Shown here: one piece after another, positions 1 to 7,813 of the stretch
How positions within the stretch are numbered: the stretch's first letter is position 1
How the letters are laid out: every line of letters starts with the position of its first letter
Source of the DNA: Spirochaetia bacterium
Lineage (GTDB): Bacteria > Spirochaetota > Leptospiria > Leptospirales > Leptonemataceae
Assembly: GCA_021413825.1 (NCBI GenBank)
Contig: JAIOPQ010000081.1
Location: forward strand, 1-53,012
Direction of reading: 5' to 3'
Length of the DNA stretch: 53,012 nucleotides
Position numbers and translations under genes: made by a program
The notes under the pieces: generated by a model
Databases searched by the model: none
What the model saw: only the letters and a program-made list of their open reading frames with translations
Told to the model about the DNA's origin: nothing

Positions 1-459
1 TCCAGCGCTTTTGTTGTCGTTGTAGTAATTCTGATGATAGTCTTCACCGGGATAATATCTAGTCAATGGAACTATTTCTGTTACGATTGGATTTGAAAAT
101 AGGGCTTGAGCTTTTTCGCGGGATTTTACGGCCAGAGACTTCTGCGTGTCGTTGTGAAAGAAAATTGCAGAGCGATATTGCGTTCCGGTATCCGCCCCCT
201 GGCGGTTCAATGTCGTTGGATCGTGACAGGCCCAGAAGGTTTCAAGCAAGGATTCAAACGTAACAACAGCTGGATCAAAATCAATTTGAATGACTTCAGC
301 ATGTCCGGTGGTTCCGGAGCAGACTTCGCGGTATGTGGGATTTTCTGTCTTTCCGCCGGTGTATCCAGATTCCACGTGATTTACGCCTGGAATCCGTTGG
401 AATACTGCTTCCAGACACCAGAAACATCCACCGCCAAACGTAGCCTTTTCACTTGCCAT
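1..459 (-). CDS. msrA: Peptide-methionine (S)-S-oxide reductase MsrA, 3' end beyond window
   Basis: Reduces methionine-S-sulfoxide in proteins and free methionine, using thioredoxin as the usual electron donor. Translating the minus strand from the ATG at 459 gives an uninterrupted 153-codon reading frame to the window edge. It carries the catalytic motif GGCFWC (Cys at residue 12), then GYTGG, the GHAEVIQI block, FW..HDPTT, and near the edge YYPGEDYHQNYY, all hallmarks of MsrA. An in-frame TGA lies 15 bases upstream of the ATG, so the start is fixed. The family is normally about 160-210 residues, so only the C-terminus is missing. It follows the membrane-protein cluster on the same strand after a gap of about 120 bases that contains a 23-bp repeat. 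No obvious Shine-Dalgarno is seen. Confidence 0.95.
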   Translation of the reverse strand, partial: MASEKATFGGGCFWCLEAVFQRIPGVNHVESGYTGGKTENPTYREVCSGTTGHAEVIQIDFDPAVVTFESLLETFWACHDPTTLNRQGADTGTQYRSAIFFHNDTQKSLAVKSREKAQALFSNPIVTEIVPLTRYYPGEDYHQNYYNDNKSAG

Positions 460-538
460 GAAGGAAAGATATCATTGTCGGCGAGAAAGTCAATCGCAAA
501 GGCTCCAATTGCTTTTCCATAGGAATGAACGACTCCGG

Positions 539-561
539 CCAGGAATAGACGCCTTGCCGCC
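539..561 (+). repeat. 23-bp direct repeat, copy 1
   Basis: A 23-base sequence beginning CCAGGAATAGAC and ending CTTGCCGCC lies in the gap between msrA and the DUF2079 gene. It recurs exactly and in the same orientation at 5224-5246. The two copies flank the three membrane-protein genes. A 23-base exact match between two noncoding gaps is not expected by chance at this window size. Whether it is a dispersed genomic repeat or the scar of an insertion cannot be told from one window. Confidence 0.75.
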
Positions 562-579
562 AACGTACGCACAATCCGT

Positions 580-2046
580 TCATTTACAATCCAGATCGTT
601 TCTAACCCATAACGTAAAGCGGTCTGTCTTCGTGTAAATTCTGTAACCTTTGAGGGAATTGCGTAACACGAGCGGATCCGGGGCCTCCGGAGCATACTGA
701 ATGCGGTCTGTCACCAGAACAATATCCGATTTGTGCACATTCGGTAGGGTATAGCGCAGCAATGAATTCGGTGTGAGGGTTATTCCATAATGATCACTTG
801 CAACCGAATCGATCGAGCATGTCCGGCGGATGTTTCTGATAGGGATTTGAGCGGAGTTAAAGAGATCTCCATCAGCACGGAACAAACTTAACCACGGCCT
901 ATATTGGGCAGTAGGTTTGATAAGAAAAATACTTACGAAAATCGAGAAGACATGCGGTAATATTTTGAACTGTCGCGGCATAGTAAGGCTTATCCGGCCA
1001 GCGAATAGGAAACCGTATCGTATAGCGCCTATCGTTGCGATCAGCATGCCGGGAATAATCATGGCGGAATTATACAAGAGCAGCAAGCGTTTCGCCATGA
1101 ATTCATCGGGCCGAGCGAGATACATGGGCCATGCGGCAAGATTGGCGAGCCAGCCTGAGGGCGTGAGAAGAGGAAGCCAGCCAAAAGCCTTGTTCAAATC
1201 TGCGAAAGCAGATATTTGTATTGCGGCGTAGATCTCTTTTGGATGGCTAATGATGTATGTTGCTACGTCTGGTGGTGTATTGCCCATATACTTCCAGAAT
1301 CGTAAGCCTGAGGCATCGCGCGCCAGTGCTGGCGTCGCACCGTAAGCCGCGGCGATAGCCGAAGCGCCGGTGATCAGGAGTGGCAACCAGACGCGTTGCC
1401 AAATCGATTTAAGCGAACCGGGTATTGCCAGCGCGGTCGCGATTATGAAGGTGAACAAATAGAATCCTGCATCCTGACGGAGGCCGCAGGCGAATAGGAC
1501 AACCGGAACAGACAGGATACGAAACATCTTTCCGGTGCGGTTGATAAATAGAAAGAGAACTCCAGCCGGCAGCATAAAAATGGTTTCGAAATGCGGATAC
1601 ATTAGGACATACCGGGTGAATCGATTCTCGGAAATACAAATTGTCAACGCAAGCATTAGCAGACATAGCCAGGCCGGATTCAACTGCGGGCTGAGAATCC
1701 GTTGTGCCTCGCAAAGAATCAAGAAGATGCCGGCATAGAAAGTGAGCAGCGTAACTATCACTAGAATGAACTGATTGTCCCATAACCACAGTGGTGCAAA
1801 TAAGAGCAGTGAAGGAGTAAAGTTGTATGTCGAATGACTGAATTGAGTGTTTGTAACAAGAAAGGGACTCCCGCGAAGCGCGTTTGTCATCCAATCATTG
1901 ATGAGACCCAGGTCGAAGAATCCGAAGTCACCAGCGCGATAAATCGTCCACAACGAGAACAGTTGGAAGATGCAGATGGTTCCAAGGAGGGCGAATGGGA
2001 GGAGGCGCAGACTCAAGTTCAAATAGGAACGAGAGGCGAGATGCAT
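580..2046 (-). CDS. DUF2079-like polytopic membrane protein
   Basis: A 488-residue integral membrane protein, probably a GT-C-type fold. The N-terminal part has a membrane segment followed by the FDLGLINDW block that resembles the start of DUF2079 proteins, then many hydrophobic helices. The last 110 residues form a soluble extracytoplasmic-looking domain (RNIRRTCSID onwards). DUF2079 function is not established; a lipid-linked sugar transferase role is suggested only by fold similarity. Its ATG sits one base after the stop of the preceding broken gene (TAAGATG), so the two are translationally close. It is the last of three membrane proteins on this strand. No frameshift is seen in this gene. 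Confidence 0.65.
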   Translation of the reverse strand: MHLASRSYLNLSLRLLPFALLGTICIFQLFSLWTIYRAGDFGFFDLGLINDWMTNALRGSPFLVTNTQFSHSTYNFTPSLLLFAPLWLWDNQFILVIVTLLTFYAGIFLILCEAQRILSPQLNPAWLCLLMLALTICISENRFTRYVLMYPHFETIFMLPAGVLFLFINRTGKMFRILSVPVVLFACGLRQDAGFYLFTFIIATALAIPGSLKSIWQRVWLPLLITGASAIAAAYGATPALARDASGLRFWKYMGNTPPDVATYIISHPKEIYAAIQISAFADLNKAFGWLPLLTPSGWLANLAAWPMYLARPDEFMAKRLLLLYNSAMIIPGMLIATIGAIRYGFLFAGRISLTMPRQFKILPHVFSIFVSIFLIKPTAQYRPWLSLFRADGDLFNSAQIPIRNIRRTCSIDSVASDHYGITLTPNSLLRYTLPNVHKSDIVLVTDRIQYAPEAPDPLVLRNSLKGYRIYTKTDRFTLWVRNDLDCK

Positions 2047-2047
2047 C

Positions 2048-3477
2048 TTAATTTTGAATCGCCTCAGGCAAGAAGCCGTCTCTGATATCCTGAGGGTTTC
2101 GCAATTTCAATTGGATTACGCGTGGTGCGCATGGTAACGGTGAATTGCCACACTGATCTCCGTGAATTGGGACAAAGTAATCAAAGCCTTCCGGGGTACG
2201 AACACTCTTGAGTTCGGCGCTTGATTCCCGATTCAGTCGCGTAAGACTCACGCCTGTATCTTGCGCATGAGGAACTAATGCATCCATTTTCCAAATCCAG
2301 AGAATCAGAAAGGCAATAACAACCATTTGTGAAACACTCTTTGGGAGTCGCAGGCTAGCCAGCAGGAGGAGCAACGATGAAATTAGCAAGACCCAGACAA
2401 AGAAACCGCCAAAACGGAAATCGGGTGCGGCCCAGAAAGTGTAAATGGTCCCGATGCTGCCAATCGCAAATACGCGAACAAGGTTTGAAGAAGTTCTCCA
2501 ACGGAATCGGCTGATCACGATTGAAGCGATCAAACAGACCATGGTTACCATGATTGCGAGCCGGACACAATAACGTTGCGAATTGCAAATCCGCCGAGAA
2601 TGATCGCAGGAAGAACTAGAACGTAAGCATTGGAATCTCTCTTGCGGAGCCATTGTAGCACGAGGTATGTCCCCCAGCAGAGCAAGACTGGAAAGGCGGT
2701 GAGTTTGAAAACGAAAGCCAAACTGCAAAGGCCAGCGACGAGTATCAGATTAAATCTAGTAGGACGGTCCGTCATGTAAAGTATAGCCACGCACATGATA
2801 CAGTTTGTGCTAAGGTCCGTGGAAAGGGATGCTGACTCCGACGAATAGCCGCGATCGAGAAAGTAAGGAATGAAGAGTACCGCTAGAATAATACCGAGGC
2901 CGCGCCCTTGCCGAGTTGCTCTCCAGATCATTTCGCACACCGTGATACAAAGCAAATAAGGCAGCGCTATATGGCTCGCGCTTCCAGACGCCGGACCAAT
3001 ATTCGTGAACGCTCCAAAAAGGAGAAAGCTGCTATTAAATCCAAAACGCTCATGCAAGTTTGCGAGTCCGGGAACTACGGCAAAATCGTTTATCCAGCGA
3101 ACTGCATTAAGGTGATAGAGCGGAGTGTCATACCAGGTAACGTTTTTGCATCCCGAATAAAGCAGAAATACTAACGGAAGAACAGCGGCTAACGTGAAAA
3201 GTGGGAGGGATCGCCACTGCGTTGAAATACGAGCCGGCATTGTGCGCGCCAACAGAAGGAAGCCAGGGACACTTAACGTTAGGATGAGAAAAAGGATATT
3301 CCAGTTTACCGGTAAAAAAATCGACCAGAACTGAAGGATAACAATCAAGGTAATGAAACCCGCCCAGTGTCCCTGCAGGATTGTGATCTTCCGGCTATTT
3401 AGTAAAAGCCCAATGCTAAATCCCAAAGACGTCGTGGTGACGAATAGGAGGAGGCAATACTTTAGAAGCTCAATCAT
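2048..3477 (-). pseudogene. LIC_10190/DUF8201-like membrane protein, broken by frameshift
   Basis: Two overlapping minus-strand frames look like one interrupted gene. The first (3477 to 2545, 310 residues) has repeated membrane helices and the block WYDTPLYHLNAVRWI, typical of a leptospiral membrane-protein family I know as LIC_10190 or DUF8201. It ends abruptly after RNVIVSGSQSW. The second frame continues from about 2560 with further helices, including TFWAAPDFRFGG, a C-terminal landmark of the same family, and a soluble tail ending at 2048. The residues expected between the two landmarks appear to be partly missing, so a small deletion plus frame change is likelier than a single-base error. 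Family assignment is from memory and moderate. The product may be non-functional, or the break may be an assembly error. Confidence 0.6.
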
Positions 3478-3497
3478 GGTGGCTAAGCCAAAAGCAA

Positions 3498-5168
3498 CTA
3501 GCGGACATTTTCGTATGGCCTACGTCCAGTCAGTTTTTCCCATACTCGGATTTGCTGGATCAGGGACTCTCCAAAGCGATCAACCGCGCCAAGTTCTGGG
3601 CCGCGGTAAACCAACAACTCCATTCCCTCACAGGTTTCAACCAGTGAGGGATTTCCCAGATGTTGGACAATCGGCGCACGATTCAATCCTCGTGTGACTA
3701 CAATCTTATTGCCCGGGTATTTTTCTAGTTCGAAATACCAATGGTAATTGCTAATCCAGTAGTGCGGCATCATATTTGCTTCGAGTTGCAGTATCCGGAG
3801 CGCATTCCGGGAAAAGAAGCTTGCTGGCTTAGCGATCCAATAATCGCCAAACCCAATTCGAATGGAATGTCTTTTTGCCACATCGAGTATACATTGCATT
3901 TGATTTTGGACGACGAGGGGGTTCCTGTCCGGTGAATTCAGATTTGTCGGCATGACCGTCACCAAGCAAAGAAACAAAAGCATGACCAGTCCCGAGGTGG
4001 CTAGCGACGCAAATGGCCGAGTACCCAACGAGAAAAGACCGAGAGCTGGTAAGTGGATAAACAAGAACGGCAAGAGAAAGAAAGGAGTCGTATAGCGCGT
4101 AACATTCATTCCGGAAAGTCCAGTGACTATCGGAAATACAAGGAGAAGGACAAAGAGAGATATCGAATAGATTTTGAATACGTGGGCCGGAACGTTGCGG
4201 GCCTGGTCTCCTTCCTCCCGTTGCGCGGTCGGTCGCCAGAAGCAGAGGTAGCCGTACCAAACAAGGGCAATAAGCGCGATTGGTCCGGGAACAGTCTCAA
4301 TCCATGGATTGTAACCCTTTGCGAGCGCTGGCAAGTCCAGGTGGCCTTTGCTAATGCCGCCTGTTAGAGTTTCAAACAGCTCAAGATGAAAGAAGGTGAT
4401 ACCAGTCGCGCGACGGATCAGGCGTTCCAACAAAGCAGCGACCAAAGGGCTTGAGACAATTCCAAGAGCAAGCTTGATTGCAGCGCGACGCATCTGTTGG
4501 TTGGCCGTCTTGAATATAACAAGCAACGTGATTCCGAAAGGCAAGCTGAAGTGAATTGCGTGAAGAGTATCCGAAAAGAGAGCGAGACTAGTGGAGGTGA
4601 TGCACAGCCATAAATATACTTGATTTCCAGTCCGAACGTGTTTTACGAAAAGATAAATGTTGAATAGCGCAACAAGAAAGCTCCCCAGGTGATAGCCGGA
4701 GACGAGTGCCAGGCTGAGATTATAGGATCCTTGTTCGTAGCAACCTGCGAGAAGAACGATGGTAACAGACGCGAGCGTACAAAATATCACACTGGTCCGT
4801 GGGGTAGCAGGCGAAATTTCGCGGCTCAGTAAATACCCGATCCAAGCAAAGAGGAATAATTGGATGAGCGCATAAGCGAAAACTGATAGGATAGGATCGT
4901 GCACTGCCAGCCGTGCTGTGAGCATCAGCAAACCATCTGGGAAAAAGCAGTTCGCGGGCGGCGTTACCCATCCCGATAGGGAATCGATACCACCTGTCTG
5001 GACCTCTTGTATGAAAAGAGGTAGATACAGGGCGTCGGCATTAAAGAGCAGTGAGCCAAAAGGCCCCGGCTGTTCGTGTGAAAGGGCAATGGCCGTGCTT
5101 CCCCCGAGGAGCAGAAGCATCAATATGCAGGACGCGACGGTCACGCCGCGAAGGAGGCTGGATGGCAT
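3498..5168 (-). CDS. Polytopic membrane protein of unknown function
   Basis: A 556-residue protein with an N-terminal membrane segment, a charged extracytoplasmic loop (residues about 30-80) and roughly ten further hydrophobic helices, then a soluble C-terminal region of about 130 residues that may lie outside. The layout (short first loop, helix bundle, soluble tail) is like that of GT-C glycosyltransferases and of the DUF2079 gene downstream, but I recognise no signature motif. It is the first gene of the three-gene minus-strand cluster, with 20 bases to the next start. The ATG at 5168 has no in-frame upstream alternative before the 23-bp repeat. I cannot name a function. Confidence 0.6.
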   Translation of the reverse strand: MPSSLLRGVTVASCILMLLLLGGSTAIALSHEQPGPFGSLLFNADALYLPLFIQEVQTGGIDSLSGWVTPPANCFFPDGLLMLTARLAVHDPILSVFAYALIQLFLFAWIGYLLSREISPATPRTSVIFCTLASVTIVLLAGCYEQGSYNLSLALVSGYHLGSFLVALFNIYLFVKHVRTGNQVYLWLCITSTSLALFSDTLHAIHFSLPFGITLLVIFKTANQQMRRAAIKLALGIVSSPLVAALLERLIRRATGITFFHLELFETLTGGISKGHLDLPALAKGYNPWIETVPGPIALIALVWYGYLCFWRPTAQREEGDQARNVPAHVFKIYSISLFVLLLVFPIVTGLSGMNVTRYTTPFFLLPFLFIHLPALGLFSLGTRPFASLATSGLVMLLFLCLVTVMPTNLNSPDRNPLVVQNQMQCILDVAKRHSIRIGFGDYWIAKPASFFSRNALRILQLEANMMPHYWISNYHWYFELEKYPGNKIVVTRGLNRAPIVQHLGNPSLVETCEGMELLVYRGPELGAVDRFGESLIQQIRVWEKLTGRRPYENVR

Positions 5169-5223
5169 CGTTTCGCACTGTAATTGTAGGTAGCCTTCAT
5201 GTCCAGTAATGTGGTAGGGAGCT

Positions 5224-5246
5224 CCAGGAATAGACGCCTTGCCGCC
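5224..5246 (+). repeat. 23-bp direct repeat, copy 2
   Basis: Exact second copy of the 23-base sequence at 539-561, same orientation. It lies in the 90-base gap between the J-domain gene and the first membrane-protein gene. Together the copies bracket about 4.7 kb holding three membrane-protein genes. The flanking bases differ after the shared block. Confidence 0.75.
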
Positions 5247-5258
5247 TAACTGTCGGGG

Positions 5259-5963
5259 CTAAAGTCCCATTTTTTTAATTTCACGAATGAGTTCGTGGAT
5301 TTGTTGCAAACGATTCAGACAGCGTCCGGTGAGCGACGGATGGCGATTCATCCCATCACGGAAAAGAACCTGAACCTGAGTGAGGTTGGATACGTAGTCG
5401 CGAGCCCATTGTCGCCTGGCTCTCTTCTTCTGTGCATCGAATTTTTGCACAACCTCGCGTAGCACAATCTCTGCCCGTTCGTACACTTCCCGTGCTTTTC
5501 CGTTGGTAATTCCTTCTGGTCGGTTTTGCCAGTGAACTTCACGAATTGGGACATCTTTTCCGTAGACCTCGGTTTCTTCCCCTTCTTCGAGGACGCTGCG
5601 ATGCAGTGCATCCCAAAAATTCTCAACCGATCCTGCCAGATCGACCTTATCAAAAACAGATTCAAAGATACGACGCCCGGCCTCACGACCAGCTCTGTAG
5701 GTAGTAGCCTGCTCATGATACCTTACATTAAATCCTGGAGGCCGCTGCTGTTGTGGTCGCTCTGCGCGCACGGGCGCTTCTTCGCGCGGTGGGCCTGCCT
5801 GACCTTTCTGAATGCCTTTGTACGCTTCAATCAGTTTCCTGGCGCGCTCGCCGTCGCCTGGTACTCGATCCGGATGGCATGCTTTGATTCTGGAACGGAA
5901 GGCGTTTTTAACCTGCTCGGCGGTTGATCCAGGGGCTACGCCGAGTAAACTATAGTATTCCAT
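5259..5963 (-). CDS. J-domain (DnaJ-like) protein
   Basis: A 234-residue protein with an N-terminal J domain (about residues 1-55), including the HPD motif at residues 30-32 that stimulates Hsp70 ATPase activity. There is no G/F region, zinc finger or DnaJ C-terminal substrate domain, so it is not DnaJ itself. A proline-rich linker (about 58-80) leads to an alpha-helical, charged C-terminal domain I do not recognise. It has no membrane segment. It starts three bases after the stop of the YqjE-like gene, which itself follows a YqjD-like gene, so the three are probably one transcript. An Hsp70 co-chaperone serving an envelope or ribosome-associated client is an inference. Confidence 0.8.
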   Translation of the reverse strand: MEYYSLLGVAPGSTAEQVKNAFRSRIKACHPDRVPGDGERARKLIEAYKGIQKGQAGPPREEAPVRAERPQQQRPPGFNVRYHEQATTYRAGREAGRRIFESVFDKVDLAGSVENFWDALHRSVLEEGEETEVYGKDVPIREVHWQNRPEGITNGKAREVYERAEIVLREVVQKFDAQKKRARRQWARDYVSNLTQVQVLFRDGMNRHPSLTGRCLNRLQQIHELIREIKKMGL

Positions 5964-5966
5964 ACT

Positions 5967-6371
5967 TCAATCCTGGATCCGGAGCTCCCCATCCTTCCTA
6001 TCTACTTCGACGGATTCGGAGAAATTCGAGAGAGCCCGTAGCACTAGAAAGATAGCGCCTGAGGCAGAAACCAGAAACATCAAAACTAGAGCGATGAGTT
6101 CGCTGCCAGTCAGCATGCGTAAACCAACGTAAAGGCTGCTGATCAGGAAGAAAAAACTGGAAATGCAAAACACCAGGCCCCCTGCAAGAAGCAAGAGCCC
6201 GCTTAAAAACAGCCCGGATCTACGGCTCCATTCTGCGCGAAGTCGATCAAAGAAATTGGACAGAATTCCAGACCAGAGGCCTGCGCCTTTTTTCTCTGTC
6301 TTTTTCTCCGAGCGTGTCTCTGCGGGCCTATGTTTGCGCAAGCGCCCTAGCGCAGGATATGGGCGAGCCAT
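5967..6371 (-). CDS. YqjE / phage-holin-superfamily-like inner membrane protein
   Basis: A 134-residue protein with a basic cytoplasmic N-terminus (residues 1-48), two strong hydrophobic segments (about 52-80 and 90-112) and a short charged tail. This size and hairpin topology, directly after a DUF883/YqjD-like gene, match the YqjE-like holin-superfamily proteins that accompany YqjD in proteobacteria. The gap to the YqjD-like stop is three bases. Function in other bacteria is poorly known. The name rests on topology and neighbourhood more than on residue motifs. Confidence 0.6.
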   Translation of the reverse strand: MARPYPALGRLRKHRPAETRSEKKTEKKGAGLWSGILSNFFDRLRAEWSRRSGLFLSGLLLLAGGLVFCISSFFFLISSLYVGLRMLTGSELIALVLMFLVSASGAIFLVLRALSNFSESVEVDRKDGELRIQD

Positions 6372-6374
6372 TAA

Positions 6375-6641
6375 CTAGTCGCGGCCGCGTTTTGTAATTC
6401 TGCCCAATAAGAAGCCAAAGCCAATTCCGGAAAGGATGGCTATCATAGCTGCACGCTGTGGATTTTCTTTGATGTAGAGACCAACAGAATCCAGAAGTTC
6501 GCGCGCGCCTTCCTGGTAGGCCGCTGTACTCTCATTCAGTCGATTCAATCCGTCTCGAGCTTTTCCAGCAAACTGGCCAGCCTGTTCTTTCAATTGGTCC
6601 AGCCTGGCTGATCCTTTTTCTGATTTTTCTTCGCCGTTCAT
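6375..6641 (-). CDS. DUF883 (YqjD/ElaB) family membrane-anchored protein
   Basis: An 88-residue protein with an amphipathic helical N-terminal part and a single C-terminal membrane segment (about residues 64-82) ending in a basic tail. The block IKENPQRAAMIAI before the hydrophobic segment is typical of DUF883. E. coli YqjD and ElaB are tail-anchored proteins reported to bind ribosomes in stationary phase; that role is not shown here. A good ribosome binding site (GAGGAG) precedes the ATG. It heads the run with the YqjE-like and J-domain genes. Confidence 0.8.
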   Translation of the reverse strand: MNGEEKSEKGSARLDQLKEQAGQFAGKARDGLNRLNESTAAYQEGARELLDSVGLYIKENPQRAAMIAILSGIGFGFLLGRITKRGRD

Positions 6642-6719
6642 AGTCGTGCTCCTCGCGAAGCGAACGTGGGTTCGCTCCGGTCCAGAATGCGCGGTTTTAC
6701 AACCGTGTAAAGCATAGAT

Positions 6720-7646
6720 TCAGCCAATAACCGGGATGGATTTAGGAACAACTTTGAAGTGGAATTCGTGCGTACGCAGATGATCCATATCCCGGATTTC
6801 GCCGTCTATTTCCTGTGACACAGTCCGCTCCGGAAGGGCCGTGATTTCTGACGCCTGGAATTCCTGAACCCCCGTCATACTTGCTACCTGGCCGCTGTAG
6901 ATTTTGTGTGATTCGGTGATCAATTTGATCTTTGGAACATTTGAAACGAGTACCAGATCGAACATCCCATCTTCAATGCTCGACTTTGGAGCCCAGCGCA
7001 TTCCACCACCGTTGAACTCAGCATTGCAAACAAAGAAGTTCACCAGGCCGGTTTGAATTTCTTTTGTTCCCTCCGGTGTTTTGAGAATGAATTTACAGGC
7101 GGGCGGAGAATACTTAAACAAACTTGTAAGGGAATGATAGAAGTACGCCGGCATTCCGGCCTGGAAAGAGGACGCTTTCATCTGACGATTCACATCCCCG
7201 CCAAGGCCAATTGATGTGATGTTGATAAAATAATGCGGTTCAAGTCCGCGTTCAAGCGTAGTTAACCCGCAATCCACCATGCGAAACTTGTTTGCAGCAA
7301 GAGCAGCCGTGTAATCAGGATTGATCTTCAACAGAGTTTTGTAGAAATCACCGCCTGTTCCCAGGTTAATAACGCCCAGGGGAACATCAGCGCGGATGGC
7401 TTTGTGCTCATGGAAGTAGCCGTTTACGCCCTCGTTAATCGAACCATCGCCGCCAGCCATAAGAATCTGATCATATTCATGATGCTGAAGTGCTGTTCTA
7501 ACGCGCTGCGTTGCATCACGGGGTGCCGTAGTCTGGTAGATATCAAATGGTCCGAGTAGTTTATGAAGATCAGGCTTGAGGCGGTTAAATGCTTTCAGTG
7601 AGGCCCCGTTCTTGCTCTTTGGGTTCAAAATGACGAGTCTACGCAT
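6720..7646 (-). CDS. Diacylglycerol/lipid kinase family protein
   Basis: A 308-residue soluble enzyme of the DAGK catalytic superfamily, which phosphorylates lipid alcohols such as diacylglycerol with ATP. The N-terminus LVILNPKSKNG is the nucleotide-binding strand-loop of the fold, and GGDGSINE at residues 65-72 is the family signature. LGVINLGTGGDF, shortly after, is the second conserved loop. The length matches the YegS/DgkB/BmrU group. No membrane segment is visible, so it would act at the inner face of the membrane. It lies 78 bases upstream of the YqjD-like gene on the same strand. The exact lipid substrate cannot be told. Confidence 0.85.
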   Translation of the reverse strand: MRRLVILNPKSKNGASLKAFNRLKPDLHKLLGPFDIYQTTAPRDATQRVRTALQHHEYDQILMAGGDGSINEGVNGYFHEHKAIRADVPLGVINLGTGGDFYKTLLKINPDYTAALAANKFRMVDCGLTTLERGLEPHYFINITSIGLGGDVNRQMKASSFQAGMPAYFYHSLTSLFKYSPPACKFILKTPEGTKEIQTGLVNFFVCNAEFNGGGMRWAPKSSIEDGMFDLVLVSNVPKIKLITESHKIYSGQVASMTGVQEFQASEITALPERTVSQEIDGEIRDMDHLRTHEFHFKVVPKSIPVIG

Positions 7647-7813
7647 TCATCCAGTAGGCCAGGGGAGCTTAAAAAAAGTCCAGCAAATTCGCTCCGGCGA
7701 CCCCCACGCCCTTCCCTTAAAAAAACGGCCCGGTCGGCTCAGCAGGGAACGAAATGTAGGGGCATTCTTTTTCGGACTTTACAGGCCACGTTAGCCGCGC
7801 ATTTATTACGGGC

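Noticed and set aside
106..522. Plus-strand open frame of 138 codons at the left edge
   Set aside because: It is the opposite strand of msrA, whose minus-strand translation is fully diagnostic.
381..695. Minus-strand frame covering the gap between msrA and the DUF2079 gene
   Set aside because: It overlaps both genes in another frame and shows no family character; the repeat at 539-561 falls inside it by chance.
2545..3477. Calling the 310-residue frame as a complete independent gene
   Set aside because: It ends mid-helix and the expected C-terminal family landmark continues in another frame, so a broken gene fits better.
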